Shown: positions 15,759 to 26,097 of the stretch, piece by piece
Numbering within the stretch: the first letter of the stretch is position 1
Layout of the letters: every line of letters starts with the position of its first letter
From: Cohaesibacter sp.
GTDB taxonomy: Bacteria > Pseudomonadota > Alphaproteobacteria > Rhizobiales > Cohaesibacteraceae
DNA length: 64,000 bases
Direction: 5' to 3'
NCBI GenBank assembly: GCA_025210795.1
Contig: JAOAQZ010000030.1
Coordinates: 1 to 64,000, forward strand
Position numbers and translations under genes: made by a program
The notes under the pieces: model-generated
Told to the model about the DNA's origin: nothing
Seen by the model: the letters and a program-made list of their open reading frames with translations, nothing else
Databases searched by the model: none

Positions 15759-15828
15759 GCCACCGAGCAGCATAAACCGCCGCGCCGAGTGCCTGGCTGG
15801 TTATGCTGCCCGGTGGCTTTTTATTTTT
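15759..15828 (+). terminator. Intrinsic terminator after the secretion cluster
   Basis: A 17-base arm at 15759-15775 pairs with 15801-15817 with a single A-C mismatch, around a 25-base loop, and is followed directly by a T-rich tract (15818-15828). The long stem and large loop are unusual, but the T-tract supports termination after sapC. Confidence 0.75.
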
Positions 15829-15900
15829 AGGCGAATCAAAAGCAGGGCCCTTATGGGACCCTAGAATGTTTTCTTGCTTGATTATAAAGTTTTCCATCGA

Positions 15901-15915
15901 GAACATGATAAGAAC
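15901..15915 (+). promoter_or_regulatory. LexA (SOS) box of recA
   Basis: GAAC-N7-GAAC is the known LexA operator of Alphaproteobacteria (GTTC-N7-GTTC on the other strand). Here GAAC at 15901 and GAAC at 15912 are separated by exactly seven bases, 116 bases before the recA start. This supports DNA-damage induction of recA by relief of LexA repression. Confidence 0.88.
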
Positions 15916-16031
15916 AGGTGTGATTGTTTCTTTTTAATCAAAAGTTTACTTTCTTTGTTGAAATATAGAACAAATAGTGTACATTAATCATGGTTGCACT
16001 GATGTGCCGGCTATGAAAAATGGGGCTCAGA

Positions 16032-17099
16032 ATGGTTCAGAATAGTCTCCGACTGGTTGAAGGAAGCAGCATGGATAAGACAAAGGCACTGGAAGCCGCC
16101 CTCTCACAGATTGATCGTGCTTTTGGTAAAGGCTCTGTGATGAAACTCGGCCAGCGAGAAGTGGTTGAGATTGATGCTATCCCGACCGGTTCTTTGGGGC
16201 TTGATATTGCCTTGGGGATTGGCGGTCTGCCAAAAGGGCGGATTATTGAGGTCTATGGCCCTGAATCCTCTGGTAAAACCACATTGGCTCTGCACTGCGT
16301 TGCGGAATCACAAAAGCGTGGCGGTATTTGCGCCTTTGTTGATGCCGAGCATGCTTTGGACCCTGTCTATGCCCGCAAACTGGGTGTTGATATTGATAAT
16401 CTGCTGATTTCCCAGCCCGATGCTGGTGAGCAGGCGCTGGAGATTGCAGATACCCTCGTTCGCTCGGGTGCGGTGGATGTTTTGGTGGTTGATTCTGTAG
16501 CTGCTCTCACGCCCAAGGCCGAGCTTGAAGGGGAGATGGGGGATTCCTTGCCCGGTTTGCAGGCGCGCCTTATGAGCCAGGCTATGCGTAAACTGACCGG
16601 TTCTATTTCCCGCACCAATTGTATGGTGATTTTCATCAATCAGATTCGTATGAAAATCGGTGTTATGTTTGGTAGCCCCGAGACCACAACAGGCGGCAAT
16701 GCGCTTAAATTCTATTCGTCCGTTCGTCTTGATATTCGCCGCACGGGAGCCATTAAGGATCGCGATGAGGTGGTTGGCAACCAGACCCGTGTGAAAGTGG
16801 TCAAGAACAAGGTGGCAGCGCCCTTCAAGCAAGTTGAGTTTGACATCATGTATGGTGAGGGCATTTCCAAGACAGGGGAATTGCTGGATCTGGGTGTGAA
16901 AGCTGGCATCGTTGATAAATCCGGGGCCTGGTTCTCCTATGACAGTCAGCGCCTTGGGCAGGGCCGCGAGAATTCCAAAACCTTCTTGCGCGAAAATCCG
17001 GAAATTGCAGAAGAGATCGAAATGGCTATTCGCCAGAATGCCGGTTTGAATGGCGGTGATTTGATTGACGAAGCTGTGCCCGAAGAAGGGGATGAATAG
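16032..17099 (+). CDS. recA: Recombinase RecA
   Basis: RecA forms filaments on single-stranded DNA, drives homologous recombination and stimulates LexA self-cleavage. The 355-residue product has Walker [10 protein letters not shown] (about residues 76-84), the L-V-V-D-S-V Walker B strand, the N-Q-I-R-M-K segment before loop L2 and G-S-P-E-T-T-T-G-G. The N-terminus V-Q-N-S-L-R-L-V-E followed by [10 protein letters not shown] resembles rhizobial RecA, so the ATG at 16032 is preferred to the in-frame ATG at 16020; a GGGG run sits 6 bases before it. The C-terminus is acidic, as usual. A LexA box lies upstream and a terminator downstream, so it is monocistronic. Confidence 0.98.
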   Translation: MVQNSLRLVEGSSMDKTKALEAALSQIDRAFGKGSVMKLGQREVVEIDAIPTGSLGLDIALGIGGLPKGRIIEVYGPESSGKTTLALHCVAESQKRGGICAFVDAEHALDPVYARKLGVDIDNLLISQPDAGEQALEIADTLVRSGAVDVLVVDSVAALTPKAELEGEMGDSLPGLQARLMSQAMRKLTGSISRTNCMVIFINQIRMKIGVMFGSPETTTGGNALKFYSSVRLDIRRTGAIKDRDEVVGNQTRVKVVKNKVAAPFKQVEFDIMYGEGISKTGELLDLGVKAGIVDKSGAWFSYDSQRLGQGRENSKTFLRENPEIAEEIEMAIRQNAGLNGGDLIDEAVPEEGDE

Positions 17100-17408
17100 C
17101 AAAGGGCTATCAGAGCTAAATGCGCTTCTTGCTCTTCGCTTTCTTGCGGTGAATATGATGACAGCCAAGGCTTTATGCTTTGGCTGTTTTTGTTTGAGCT
17201 GCATTTGTCCACGTTTGCAGTGGTTGCTTTTTAAATTTTCTAAAAAATGCGAATTTGCGCGATGAAAATGCAATTCCGACTGCCAATTTGATAGACACAG
17301 CCTTTGTCCCTCGCTAAAACCGCGAAGAGATAGATTGGTTATGCCATATGAACTTGCCTCAAAATGGGGTTTTCACATCGTGGCACAGAAACGGAAATTG
17401 GTGAATTT
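17100..17408. other. Intergenic region recA-alaS
   Basis: It holds the recA terminator at 17161-17195. The remaining ~210 bases ahead of alaS presumably contain its promoter and leader. I see no small gene and no recognisable riboswitch. Confidence 0.5.
17161..17195 (+). terminator. recA terminator
   Basis: ACAGCCAA (17161-17168) pairs with TTGGCTGT (17180-17187) and is followed by a T-rich tail. It lies about 60 bases after the recA stop. Confidence 0.8.
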
Positions 17409-20069
17409 ATGTCTGGCGTGAATGAGATCCGGTCAACTTTCCTGAATTACTTCGGTGACAACAATCATAAGATTGTTGACTCAGGTCCGTTGGTTCCTCG
17501 CAATGATCCAACCTTGATGTTCACCAATGCGGGTATGGTCCAGTTCAAAAATTTGTTTACCGGCTTGGAACAGCGCGATTATTCGCGCGCTGTTACTTCG
17601 CAAAAATGCGTGCGTGCTGGTGGTAAGCATAACGATTTGGACAATGTTGGCTATACCGCGCGCCATCACACATTCTTTGAAATGCTGGGTAATTTCTCCT
17701 TTGGGGATTATTTCAAGGAAGATGCGATTGAGCTGTCCTGGAATCTGATCACCAAAGAGTTTGGTCTTCCCAAAGATAAGCTTCTGGTGACCGTTTATCA
17801 CGAAGATGATGAGGCTTTTAATCTTTGGAAGAAGATTGGCGGCTTGTCTGACGACAAAATCATCCGCATTGCGACAAGCGATAACTTCTGGTCCATGGGT
17901 GAGACGGGCCCTTGCGGCCCGTGCTCCGAGATTTTCTATGATCATGGCGATCATATCTGGGGTGGCCCTCCAGGTTCACCTGAAGAGGATGGCGATCGTT
18001 TTATTGAAATTTGGAATCTTGTTTTCATGCAGTTTGAGCAGATTTCAAAAGATGAACGGATCAATCTGCCCAAGCCGTCTATTGATACCGGTATGGGGCT
18101 GGAGCGAATTGCTGCGGTGCTGCAAGGCACTCATGACAATTACCAGACCGATTTGTTCCGCGCGCTCATTCACAATAGTGTGGATCTGACGGGTAAGGAA
18201 GAAGAGGGTGAGGCAGCTGCCTCTCACCGTGTGATTGCCGACCATTTGCGTTCTACCAGTTTCCTGATTGCGGATGGCGTTCTGCCATCCAGTGAAGGGC
18301 GCGGTTATGTTCTGCGCCGTATCATGCGCCGCGCCATGCGTCATGCACGCCTGCTCGGGGCGCAGGAGCCGGTCATCTACAAAATGGTGCCAACCCTGCT
18401 TCGCGAAATGGGGCAGGCCTTCCCTGAACTGATCCGTGCAGAAGCTTTGATTACTGAAACGCTCAAGCTGGAAGAGGCCCGCTTTGGCAAAACTCTTAGC
18501 CGTGGTTTGCAGCTTCTGGATGATGCGACAGATGGCATGGGCGAGGGCGCTAGTCTTGATGGTGAGACAGCCTTCAAGCTCTATGACACTTATGGCTTCC
18601 CGCTTGATTTGACGCAGGATGCTCTTCGGGCGCGCAATATCTCTGTTGATACCGATGGCTTTGATGTGGCCATGGAGCGGCAGAAAGCTGAAGCGCGTGC
18701 CAATTGGGGCGGCTCAGGGGAAGCGGCGACAGAAGCAGTTTGGTTTGACTTGAAAGAGAAGACCGGTAGCTCAGAGTTTTTGGGGTATGAAACCGAAAGC
18801 GCGGAAGGTGCTGTGGTTGGCCTGATCAAGGATGGCGAGATTGTTGAGGCTTTGGCTGCTGGCGATGAAGGGGCGGTTGTTCTTAATCAGACGCCATTTT
18901 ATGGCGAGTCTGGTGGCCAGGTCGGCGATAAGGGCGTCATGCTTGCCGATGGTGTGCGCTTTGAAGTGTCTGATACGGTCAAAAAGGCTGATGGCATGTT
19001 TGTGCATCTGGGCAAACTTGCTGAAGGTAAATTGGGCTTGGGTGACGCGCTTGAACTAAAAGTCGAGACCAGCCGCCGCACGGCCATTCGCTCCAACCAT
19101 TCCGCGACCCATCTATTGCATGAAGCCCTGCGCGAGACCCTTGGCGATCATGTGGCGCAGAAAGGGTCTTTGGTCTCTTCTGAGCGTTTGCGCTTTGACT
19201 TTTCCCATCCCAAGCCAATGTCCGGTGATGAAATCGCCAATGTCGAGAGTATGGTCAATGAAATCATCCTGCAAAATGGCGCTGTAGAAACCCGCGTTAT
19301 GGCGGTTGATGATGCTATCGAAGCCGGGGCGATGGCTTTGTTTGGTGAAAAATATGGTGAGGAAGTGCGCGTTGTCTCTATGGGGCAAGCCGTGCGCGGT
19401 GAGAAAGCCGGCAAGACCTATTCTGTTGAGCTGTGCGGCGGCACCCATGTGAAGCGGACTGGCGATATTGGCCTTGCAACGATTGTTTCTGAAAGTGCTG
19501 TAGCTGCTGGCGTGCGCCGTCTTGAAGCGCTGACCGGAGATGATGCCCGCGAATATCTGCAACAGCAGGATGCGCGCGTGAAAGAAGCGGCCAATGTGCT
19601 GAAAGTTGCGCCTGCTGATCTGGTTGATCGTTTGGAGGCCTTGGTTGCTGATCGCAAGAAGCTGGAAAAAGAGCTGGCCGATGTGCGCCGCAAGCTGGCC
19701 ATGGGTGGCGGTCAAGCCGGAGGCGACAGCCATGAAGATGTCAATGGCATCAAATTCATGGCCAAAGTTGCTGAAGGGATTTCGCCCAAAGATCTGAAAG
19801 GCCTTGTTGATCAGGGTAAGGAAACACTGGGCTCTGGTGTTGTTGTTCTGATCGGTGTGTCTGACGATGGCAAGGTTGGGATTGTTGCCGGTGTGACCAA
19901 GGATCTGACCGATCGGGTTAATGCAGTTGATCTGGTGAAGATTGCAGCAGAAATCCTTGGTGGTCGTGGTGGCGGCGGGCGCCCTGATATGGCCCAGGCT
20001 GGCGGTAAGGATGCAGCCCGCTCTGATGAGGCTATTGCGGCGATTAAAGACCGTGTTGCGGCTTGCTAG
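17409..20069 (+). CDS. alaS: Alanyl-tRNA synthetase
   Basis: It charges tRNA-Ala with alanine. The 886-residue length is normal. The N-terminal class II catalytic core is followed by the editing domain with the zinc site: H-S-A-T-H near residue 564 and C-G-G-T-H at about residues 676-680. The C-terminal oligomerisation/DHHA1-type domain ends in a G-G-R-G-G-G-G-R-P stretch. The ATG at 17409 is chosen because the product then starts S-G-V-N-E-I-R, like relatives; the 15 extra codons from the upstream ATG at 17364 do not resemble the family. recA-alaS adjacency is common in Rhizobiales. A terminator follows 38 bases after the stop. Confidence 0.98.
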   Translation: MSGVNEIRSTFLNYFGDNNHKIVDSGPLVPRNDPTLMFTNAGMVQFKNLFTGLEQRDYSRAVTSQKCVRAGGKHNDLDNVGYTARHHTFFEMLGNFSFGDYFKEDAIELSWNLITKEFGLPKDKLLVTVYHEDDEAFNLWKKIGGLSDDKIIRIATSDNFWSMGETGPCGPCSEIFYDHGDHIWGGPPGSPEEDGDRFIEIWNLVFMQFEQISKDERINLPKPSIDTGMGLERIAAVLQGTHDNYQTDLFRALIHNSVDLTGKEEEGEAAASHRVIADHLRSTSFLIADGVLPSSEGRGYVLRRIMRRAMRHARLLGAQEPVIYKMVPTLLREMGQAFPELIRAEALITETLKLEEARFGKTLSRGLQLLDDATDGMGEGASLDGETAFKLYDTYGFPLDLTQDALRARNISVDTDGFDVAMERQKAEARANWGGSGEAATEAVWFDLKEKTGSSEFLGYETESAEGAVVGLIKDGEIVEALAAGDEGAVVLNQTPFYGESGGQVGDKGVMLADGVRFEVSDTVKKADGMFVHLGKLAEGKLGLGDALELKVETSRRTAIRSNHSATHLLHEALRETLGDHVAQKGSLVSSERLRFDFSHPKPMSGDEIANVESMVNEIILQNGAVETRVMAVDDAIEAGAMALFGEKYGEEVRVVSMGQAVRGEKAGKTYSVELCGGTHVKRTGDIGLATIVSESAVAAGVRRLEALTGDDAREYLQQQDARVKEAANVLKVAPADLVDRLEALVADRKKLEKELADVRRKLAMGGGQAGGDSHEDVNGIKFMAKVAEGISPKDLKGLVDQGKETLGSGVVVLIGVSDDGKVGIVAGVTKDLTDRVNAVDLVKIAAEILGGRGGGGRPDMAQAGGKDAARSDEAIAAIKDRVAAC

Positions 20070-20107
20070 ATCGTAGGGCAGGCTACAGCCGAAATTGAGA
20101 ATAGATC

Positions 20108-20143
20108 AAAAGGCGCGGTTCTTTTCAGGATCGCGCCTTTTTT
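20108..20143 (+). terminator. alaS terminator
   Basis: AAAAGGCGCG and CGCGCCTTTT form a 10-bp stem around a 14-base loop and run into a T6 tail. It lies 38 bases after the alaS stop. Confidence 0.85.
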
Positions 20144-20594
20144 GTCGGGATTTGCCTTTTAGGCGCTTGCATACAGTTGGCTACGCGATCTTACCTTGCG
20201 CTTTTGTTTTGCGCGTGAGCGAAAAAAGGCGTCTTTAAAGGCGCTCGAAAAGAGGGGCCTTGAGAGCTGATCTATCAATGTGGGGAGAGGTAAAGAGTGA
20301 CTGCCTGACCAATCGAGGTGGTGGGCAAGCGGGTGATCAGGCAGCCACCGGACTATAAAAATAGTCACATGATGTACGTAGCTCAATTTGGATCAGTCGT
20401 AAATAGTAGAATTGCAGGAAATTCCCTTATCACCCCTGATCTCTGGCCAAATGGTAGGTCTGGCTTGGGTAATTAAACTGTCTGTCGTTTGTTTTTTGAT
20501 GTTAATTGTCTGATTTAAAATAGAAAAATAGAACTTATCTTTCCGGGTTTCCCCTTTGGTCAGCCCTGTCAAAAATACCTGTTTAAAAAAGTCA

Positions 20595-20630
20595 CAAAAA
20601 CAGAAAAGGCGCTGCATTTCTGCAACGCCT
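20595..20630 (-). terminator. icd terminator (minus strand)
   Basis: On the minus strand AGGCG-TTGCA and TGCA-GCGCCT pair around a short loop and are followed by a T-rich run. It sits about 125 bases after the icd stop. Confidence 0.65.
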
Positions 20631-20755
20631 CATAAGCTTACTTAAGGGAATAAAGTGGGAAAAGAGTGTTCGACTAGCAATTTTTGCGTCGCTCTTATCT
20701 TCTTTTCCCAATTTCCGTGATGTTTGATTGATGCGTCAGTCAAACAAAATAGGAT

Positions 20756-21973
20756 TTAGCCCATTGCCTTTTGCAGGTTTTGGTCAACTGCATCAAGGAA
20801 GCCAGTGGTGGACAGCCATTCCTGATCCGGGCCAACCAGAAGGGCCAGATCCTTGGTCATTTGGCCACTCTCTACGGTGCGCACAATTACCTGCTCAAGG
20901 GTTGTGGCGAACTTGGCCAGTTCTGCACTGTTGTCCAGTTTAGCGCGGTGCTTCAGACCACCTGTCCAGGCAAAAATGGATGCGATGGAGTTGGTGGAGG
21001 TTTCCTCGCCCTTCTGGTGTTGGCGATAGTGGCGGGTCACGGTGCCGTGTGCAGCTTCTGCTTCCACAATCTTGCCGTCCGGTGTCATCAGCTGGGACGT
21101 CATAAGGCCAAGGGAGCCAAAGCCCTGCGCCACGGTGTCAGACTGCACATCGCCGTCATAGTTTTTACAAGCCCAGACAAAGCCGCCATTCCATTTCATG
21201 GCGCAAGCGACCATATCGTCAATCAGGCGGTGCTCATAATGGATGCCTGCTTTTTTGAACTGCTCTTCGAACTCTTCCTCATAAACAACCTGGAACAGAT
21301 CCTTGAAGCGGCCATCATAGGCTTTAAGGATGGTGTTTTTGGTGGAGAGGAAGACAGGCCAACCAAGTGACAGGCCATAATTGAAGGAGGCGCGTGCAAA
21401 ATCCTTGATGGATTCATCAAGGTTATACATGCCCATGGCCACGCCAGCCGCGGGGGCGTCATAGACATCTTTTTCGATGATGGTGCCATCTTCGCCGACA
21501 AATTTCATGGTCAGTTTGCCCTTGCCGGGGAAGAGGAAGTCAGTTGCACGATATTGATCACCAAAAGCGTGGCGACCGATCACGATGGGCTGTGTCCAGC
21601 CGGGGACCAGACGCGGAACATTGGAGCAGATGATCGGTTGGCGGAAGACAACGCCGCCCAGAATGTTGCGGATGGTGCCGTTCGGAGAGCGATACATGCG
21701 TTTGAGGTTAAACTCTTCAACGCGCTGCTCATCCGGAGTGATGGTGGCACATTTGATGCCAACGCCATATTTCTTGATGGCTTCTGCCGCATCAACGGTG
21801 ATCTGGTCATCCGTTTCGTCGCGGGTTTCGATGCCCAGATCGTAATATTTAAGATCGATATCCAGATAAGGCAGGATGAGTTTTTGTTTGATGAAATCCC
21901 AGATAATGCGGGTCATTTCATCGCCGTCGAGCTCGACGACCGGATTGGCTACCTTGATCTTGGACATAGGCAT
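20756..21973 (-). CDS. icd: NADP-dependent isocitrate dehydrogenase
   Basis: This TCA-cycle enzyme oxidatively decarboxylates isocitrate to 2-oxoglutarate, producing NADPH. The 405-residue sequence is of the eukaryote-like dimeric subfamily found in Rhizobiales. It starts [18 protein letters not shown], contains the substrate loop S-P-N-G-T-I-R-N and has the metal-site region D-D-M-V-A. Two ATGs two codons apart (21973 and 21967) share GAGG just upstream, and either could be the start. It stands alone, convergent with alaS and divergent from the RNA methyltransferase gene. Confidence 0.97.
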   Translation of the reverse strand: MPMSKIKVANPVVELDGDEMTRIIWDFIKQKLILPYLDIDLKYYDLGIETRDETDDQITVDAAEAIKKYGVGIKCATITPDEQRVEEFNLKRMYRSPNGTIRNILGGVVFRQPIICSNVPRLVPGWTQPIVIGRHAFGDQYRATDFLFPGKGKLTMKFVGEDGTIIEKDVYDAPAAGVAMGMYNLDESIKDFARASFNYGLSLGWPVFLSTKNTILKAYDGRFKDLFQVVYEEEFEEQFKKAGIHYEHRLIDDMVACAMKWNGGFVWACKNYDGDVQSDTVAQGFGSLGLMTSQLMTPDGKIVEAEAAHGTVTRHYRQHQKGEETSTNSIASIFAWTGGLKHRAKLDNSAELAKFATTLEQVIVRTVESGQMTKDLALLVGPDQEWLSTTGFLDAVDQNLQKAMG

Positions 21974-22295
21974 CAGACCTCATTTTGATGTGCCTAACCT
22001 GGCGCGCCCCCCTAATGAGGGTGCTGGAGGAGGAACAGAGTCAGGCAACCGAACTGTGAGGCTCATATAGCATTGTGAGCAGGTGCGGCAAAGGGTGACA
22101 GGTGGCAATTTGTAGCTCTTTTCCATAATTTCAGCAGCTTTTTGCCGCCTTTGGCGAGAAAGGCTTGCAATGGTTGGAGGGGTGGGTCATGTACTGGCCC
22201 TGAAATCAGGATGAGGGTGCTTATAAATGAGGCAACATATCCTTGTTTTCCCTTAAGACTGATGTCGTAGAAAAAGACGCAAAGCAGGTTTTGGC
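21974..22295. other. Divergent promoter region icd/trmJ
   Basis: This 322-base gap between divergent genes must contain both promoters. I could not identify a clear -35/-10 pair, operator or small gene. Confidence 0.4.
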
Positions 22296-23033
22296 ATGGA
22301 TCCGGTCATTATTTTGGTAGAGCCACAAATGGGTGAAAATATTGGGATGGCAGCGCGAGCCATGGCCAATTTTGGAGTGACGGATTTGCGTCTTGTCCGG
22401 CCTCGTGATGGTTGGCCAAGCGAGAAGGCCCGCAATGCTTCAGGGCGGGCGGATCATGTGATTGAGAAAACCGAAGTGTTTGAGACGCTGGAAGAGGCGG
22501 TTGCGGATCTGGAAATGCTCTATGCAACCACCGCGCGGCAGCGGGGTATGCTCAAGCCGGTTCATCATCCGGTAGAAGCGGCGCAAGGCATGCGGCACAT
22601 CACCAATCGGGGGGGCAAGGTTGGCGTGCTGTTCGGTCGCGAACGCTGGGGGTTGAATAATGAAGAAATTGCCTTGTCGAACGTGATTTTGACCCTGCCG
22701 GTGGATCCTGATTTTTCTTCGCTCAATATTGCGCAGGCTGTTTTGATCATCTGCTATGAATGGCGTATGTCGGGCGATGAGCGTGAGGCGGCCTTGCCTT
22801 TTTCCGAGCCAGATCTGCCGCGGGCGAGTAAAGAAGATATGGTCCGGCTGTTCGAGCATTTGGAAAGTGCGCTTGACGAGACCAACTTCTTCCGCCCGCC
22901 AGAGAAGAGAAGCCATATGGTGCAGAATTTGCGTAATATATTGCAAAAGGGCGACTGGGCGACGCAGGAAGTGCGCACCTTGCGGGGGGTTATTGCCTCG
23001 CTTCAGCGCTATCATGAAAGAAAGCAAGATTAG
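22296..23033 (+). CDS. trmJ: TrmJ-type SPOUT RNA 2'-O-methyltransferase
   Basis: The 245-residue protein is a SpoU/TrmD-fold (trefoil-knot) methyltransferase. It begins I-I-L-V-E-P-Q-M-G-E-N-I-G-M-A-A-R-A-M, the TrmH-family motif 1. It also carries G-R-E-R-W-G-L-N-N-E-E (motif 2) and S-L-N-I-A-Q-A-V (motif 3), which form the S-adenosylmethionine-binding knot. TrmJ methylates the ribose of nucleotide 32 in certain tRNAs. The exact target here is inferred from family similarity. murI starts 8 bases downstream, so the two are probably one operon. Confidence 0.9.
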   Translation: MDPVIILVEPQMGENIGMAARAMANFGVTDLRLVRPRDGWPSEKARNASGRADHVIEKTEVFETLEEAVADLEMLYATTARQRGMLKPVHHPVEAAQGMRHITNRGGKVGVLFGRERWGLNNEEIALSNVILTLPVDPDFSSLNIAQAVLIICYEWRMSGDEREAALPFSEPDLPRASKEDMVRLFEHLESALDETNFFRPPEKRSHMVQNLRNILQKGDWATQEVRTLRGVIASLQRYHERKQD

Positions 23034-23041
23034 GCCTGAGC

Positions 23042-23878
23042 ATGATTGGTAAGAAGAAGGCAAAAATTCTGGTTTTTGATTCCGGTTTTGGCGGCTTGTC
23101 CGTCTTGCTTGCCTTGTTTCGCACCATTCCGGCAGCTGACTATATCTATTTGGCCGATGATGCCCGCTTCCCTTATGGCGAGTTGGACGAGCAGGAGCTG
23201 ACACAGGGGCTTGAGCGGCTGCTGAAAGAGGCTTGTAGGACGCATCAGCCAGATTTGATTGTGATTGCCTGTAACAGTGCCTCCACCATTGCCTTGCCCA
23301 CTTTGCGCAGCGCGCTTGATTTGCCGGTGGTTGGTATTGTGCCGGGCATCAAGCCAGCGGCCCTTGCCAGCCAAAGCGGGCATATTTCCGTTTTGGCGAC
23401 GCCGGGCACCATGAAACGCTCGCTTACCCATGAGCTTGTTCGCGAATTTGCGGGCGATTGTCAGGTCAATCTTGTGGCCTGTCCGCGATTGGCGGAAATG
23501 GCCGAGCGCTTTGTTCTGGAAGGGGCATGGGACAGTACGGAACTAGGCAGGGAAGTCGGCGCGGCCTTTGTAGAGGATGGCGGCATAAAAACCGATGTGG
23601 TGGTGCTTGGATGCACCCATTACCCTCTAATCCAATCAGCCCTTGATCGCGTGACGCCGTGGCCAGTGCTCTGGATTGATCCGGCCCCTGCGGTCGCGCG
23701 CCGCGTTATGCTTTTGCTGGGGCAGGAGTGGCAGGATTGTGTGGCCAACAGGCAAGCCGCTCATGGGGATTTGTCGGCTTCGTTTGGTGGCTCCATCCGC
23801 TTTTTGTCGACGGGTGAGGGGGCTTCCCGCCTTACAACAGCCTGGGCGCGGCTGCGTCCGGATTTTGTAAATCACTAA
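23042..23878 (+). CDS. murI: Glutamate racemase
   Basis: It converts L- to D-glutamate for peptidoglycan, in the cytoplasm. The 278-residue sequence has the F-D-S-G-F-G-G-L-S-V motif near the N-terminus with the conserved Asp-Ser, Y-L-A-D-D-A-R-F-P-Y-G, the first catalytic Cys in I-A-C-N-S-A-S-T, and the second in G-C-T-H-Y-P-L. It follows trmJ by 8 bases and lacks a strong ribosome binding site of its own (GAG just before ATG), suggesting translational coupling. A terminator follows at 24026-24052. Confidence 0.96.
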   Translation: MIGKKKAKILVFDSGFGGLSVLLALFRTIPAADYIYLADDARFPYGELDEQELTQGLERLLKEACRTHQPDLIVIACNSASTIALPTLRSALDLPVVGIVPGIKPAALASQSGHISVLATPGTMKRSLTHELVREFAGDCQVNLVACPRLAEMAERFVLEGAWDSTELGREVGAAFVEDGGIKTDVVVLGCTHYPLIQSALDRVTPWPVLWIDPAPAVARRVMLLLGQEWQDCVANRQAAHGDLSASFGGSIRFLSTGEGASRLTTAWARLRPDFVNH

Positions 23879-24184
23879 GGCAGCGCGCCTTAAAATGGGG
23901 CGAGACGAGCTGCTTTTTTTGAAATTGCTGCGAGATACAGCAAAAAAGGCGCAAAAAGCCCTCAAAAGCGTCTGGAAGCGTTTGACTCTGCCTGTATGAG
24001 AGACTAAACAATCTTCATTCGAAAGAGGGGCTTGTTCGGCAGGCCCCCTTTTGTTGTTTAACGCACCCGCGAGACCCAAAGGGCGCATCCTTGGGTCTCT
24101 GTCGATTTTGATTGATGGCTTTGCCTGATATCGAGGTCTAGGAGGGGCGCGTTTTCTGAAAAATTGAGATAAGGAAAACACGCG
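23879..24184. other. Intergenic region murI-rpsD
   Basis: This 306-base gap contains the murI terminator-like hairpin at 24026-24052 and then the rpsD leader, with AAGGA 10-14 bases before its ATG. No small gene is evident. Confidence 0.5.
24026..24052 (+). terminator. Terminator between murI and rpsD
   Basis: AGGGGC and GCCCCCT pair (with one extra C) around an 11-base loop, followed by TTTTGTTGTTT. Confidence 0.6.
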
Positions 24185-24802
24185 ATGACTAAGCGCCATT
24201 CGCAGAAATACAAAATTGACCGCCGCATGGGCGAAAATATCTGGGGCCGTCCTAAGTCTCCAGTAAACCGCCGCGAATATGGTCCAGGCCAGCACGGCCA
24301 GCGCCGTAAAGGCAAATTGTCTGACTTCGGTATTCAGCTGCGCGCCAAGCAGAAGCTGAAAGGTTACTATGGTAACATTTCCGAAAAGCAGTTCTTGCGG
24401 ATCTATAAAGAAGCCAACCGGATCAAAGGTGATACCTCCGAGAACCTGATTGGCCTGCTTGAGTCTCGTCTGGACGCGCTCGTTTATCGTGCCAAGTTCG
24501 TTTCTACCGTTTTTGCTGCCCGTCAGTTCGTGAACCACGGTCATGTTAAAGTGAACGGCAAGAAAGTGAACATTCCTTCCTATCGCTGTAAGCCTGGCGA
24601 TGTGATCGAAGTGCGCGATTCTTCCAAGCAGCTGGCTATCGTTATCGAAGCCTCTCAGCTCGCTGAGCGTGACGTTCCTGATTATGTTGAAGTTGACCAT
24701 GGCAAAATGGTTGCAACCTTCAAATCTCTGCCACAGCTGGCTGACGTTCCATACCCAGTGATCATGGAACCAAACCTGGTGGTCGAATTCTACTCCCGCT
24801 AA
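24185..24802 (+). CDS. rpsD: 30S ribosomal protein S4
   Basis: This primary 16S rRNA-binding protein of the small subunit nucleates 30S assembly. At 205 residues it has normal length, with the alphaproteobacterial start [13 protein letters not shown], the Y-G-P-G-Q-H-G-Q segment and the S4 RNA-binding domain at about residues 95-155 ([14 protein letters not shown]). It lacks the zinc-finger cysteines of some S4 homologues. It is monocistronic, with a strong terminator 30 bases after the stop. Confidence 0.98.
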   Translation: MTKRHSQKYKIDRRMGENIWGRPKSPVNRREYGPGQHGQRRKGKLSDFGIQLRAKQKLKGYYGNISEKQFLRIYKEANRIKGDTSENLIGLLESRLDALVYRAKFVSTVFAARQFVNHGHVKVNGKKVNIPSYRCKPGDVIEVRDSSKQLAIVIEASQLAERDVPDYVEVDHGKMVATFKSLPQLADVPYPVIMEPNLVVEFYSR

Positions 24803-24831
24803 GGGACGCGAATTTACGTTTTCGATATGGG

Positions 24832-24865
24832 AAAAGGCCGCCTTGTTTGGCGGCCTTTTCTGTTT
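24832..24865 (+). terminator. rpsD terminator
   Basis: AAAAGGCCGCC (24832-24842) pairs perfectly with GGCGGCCTTTT (24849-24859) around a 6-base loop, with T-rich sequence after it. Confidence 0.88.
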
Positions 24866-24986
24866 CTGCTCTGGGCAAGTCTGCGTGACCAAGCCAGATC
24901 CGGCTTACGTACCAGAGTGGATATCCATCAGCTTATAGAATGCGCCCCAGAACGCCCTGTAGCAAAGCCCCTTAGAAAGCTCTGTC

Positions 24987-25964
24987 ATGATTGAAACAGC
25001 CATGGATGAAAGTGCAATCGCGCCTCAAGAACCAGAGACCCTTGAGGGAAGTGTTGAAGATGGTTTGTGCCATCCCATGTTTCGCAAGGCCCCCAGTTCG
25101 GTTGCTTTCAAAAAGCTGCGCAAGCGGCTTTTGCGCAATGTGCGCGAGGCGATGGACGATTACAATATGACCACCAAGGGCAAAAAGTGGCTGGTCTGTA
25201 TGTCCGGGGGTAAGGATTCTTATGGCCTTCTGGCGCTGCTGCTTGATTTGAAATGGCGCGGGCATCTGGATGTCGATATTCTGGCGGCCAATCTTGATCA
25301 GGCACAGCCCGGCTTTCCGTCCGATATTCTGCCAGCCTATTTTGAAGAGAATGCCATTCCCTATCATATCGAGCGGCAGGATACCTATTCCATCGTCAAG
25401 GAGAAGATCCCTGAGGGCAATACCTATTGCTCCCTTTGCTCTCGCCTGCGCCGGGCCAATTTGTACCGCGTTGCGCGTGAGCATGGATGTGACGCCATTA
25501 TTCTGGGCCATCACAGGGACGATATTCTGGAGACTTTCTTTCTCAATCTGATGCATGGGGGGCGTCTTGCCTCGATGCCGCCCAAGCTGAAGAATGAAGA
25601 GGGGGATCTGATGGTCTTCCGCCCGCTCGCCTATTGCGCTGAGGCGGATTTAGAGAAGTTTGCCGAACATATGAAATTTCCCATCATTCCATGCGATCTA
25701 TGCGGCTCGCAGGACGGGTTGCAGCGCCAGCAGGTCAAAGCCATGCTACAGGGCTTTGAAGCGCAGCATAAGGGCCGCACGCAGGTGATGTTCCGGGCGC
25801 TCAAAAATATCCGTCCCTCCCATATGCTTGATACCGATCTGTTTGATTTCAAAGGCCTTAGTACCGAAGATAGCGAGCTGGGCGACGATCATGATGATGG
25901 GGAAGGTTGCGGGGCTGTGACAGCCCTGTCCGAGAGCTTCTTGCGCATGCATGAGGCAGACTAG
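24987..25964 (+). CDS. ttcA: tRNA 2-thiocytidine(32) synthetase TtcA
   Basis: This [4Fe-4S]-dependent enzyme thiolates C32 of several tRNAs using ATP. The 325-residue protein has the PP-loop S-G-G-K-D-S at about residues 73-78. It has the first Fe-S Cys pair C-S-L-C near residue 149, the [10 protein letters not shown] motif and a third Cys in I-P-C-D-L-C-G. The N-terminal ~30 residues are acidic and variable; an ATG at 25002 is an alternative start. The gene is convergent with grxD across a strong bidirectional terminator. Confidence 0.95.
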   Translation: MIETAMDESAIAPQEPETLEGSVEDGLCHPMFRKAPSSVAFKKLRKRLLRNVREAMDDYNMTTKGKKWLVCMSGGKDSYGLLALLLDLKWRGHLDVDILAANLDQAQPGFPSDILPAYFEENAIPYHIERQDTYSIVKEKIPEGNTYCSLCSRLRRANLYRVAREHGCDAIILGHHRDDILETFFLNLMHGGRLASMPPKLKNEEGDLMVFRPLAYCAEADLEKFAEHMKFPIIPCDLCGSQDGLQRQQVKAMLQGFEAQHKGRTQVMFRALKNIRPSHMLDTDLFDFKGLSTEDSELGDDHDDGEGCGAVTALSESFLRMHEAD

Positions 25965-26029
25965 GTTGACTAGCTTCTGTCTTTGCTGGCTCTTTTCGCA
26001 AAGAGGCTGAGAGCGATTAAGTTTCACAC

Positions 26030-26065
26030 AAAAAAGCCCGCCTCCTGATGGAAGCGGGCTTTTTT
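26030..26065. terminator. Bidirectional terminator between ttcA and grxD
   Basis: A perfect 12-bp inverted repeat (AAAAAAGCCCGC at 26030-26041, GCGGGCTTTTTT at 26054-26065) with a 12-base loop gives a GC-rich stem and a T6 tail in both directions, serving both convergent genes. Confidence 0.92.
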
Positions 26066-26097
26066 ATTGAAGTTCCAAGTGCGCTTTAAATGTGGGC

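Larger units (their letters stand above)
15716..16031. other. Intergenic region sapC-recA: terminator and SOS control
   Basis: This 316-base gap holds a long-stem terminator-like hairpin (15759-15828) and a LexA box (15901-15915), each listed separately. Between the box and recA the DNA is AT-rich. No small gene with a convincing ribosome binding site was seen. Confidence 0.6.
20070..20755. other. Intergenic region alaS-icd (convergent genes)
   Basis: This 686-base gap between convergent genes contains the alaS terminator (20108-20143) and a minus-strand terminator for icd (20595-20630). The ~450 bases between them are AT-rich, with open frames of about 75 codons on the minus strand that lack ribosome binding sites and family resemblance. 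I do not call a gene here; a small RNA is possible but unsupported. Confidence 0.5.

Noticed and set aside
16020..16031. The upstream ATG of recA at 16020.
   Set aside because: The ATG at 16032 matches the rhizobial RecA N-terminus and has a GGGG run at proper distance.
20159..20617. Two minus-strand open frames of about 75 codons between alaS and icd.
   Set aside because: No ribosome binding site, no recognisable domain, and one overlaps the icd terminator region.
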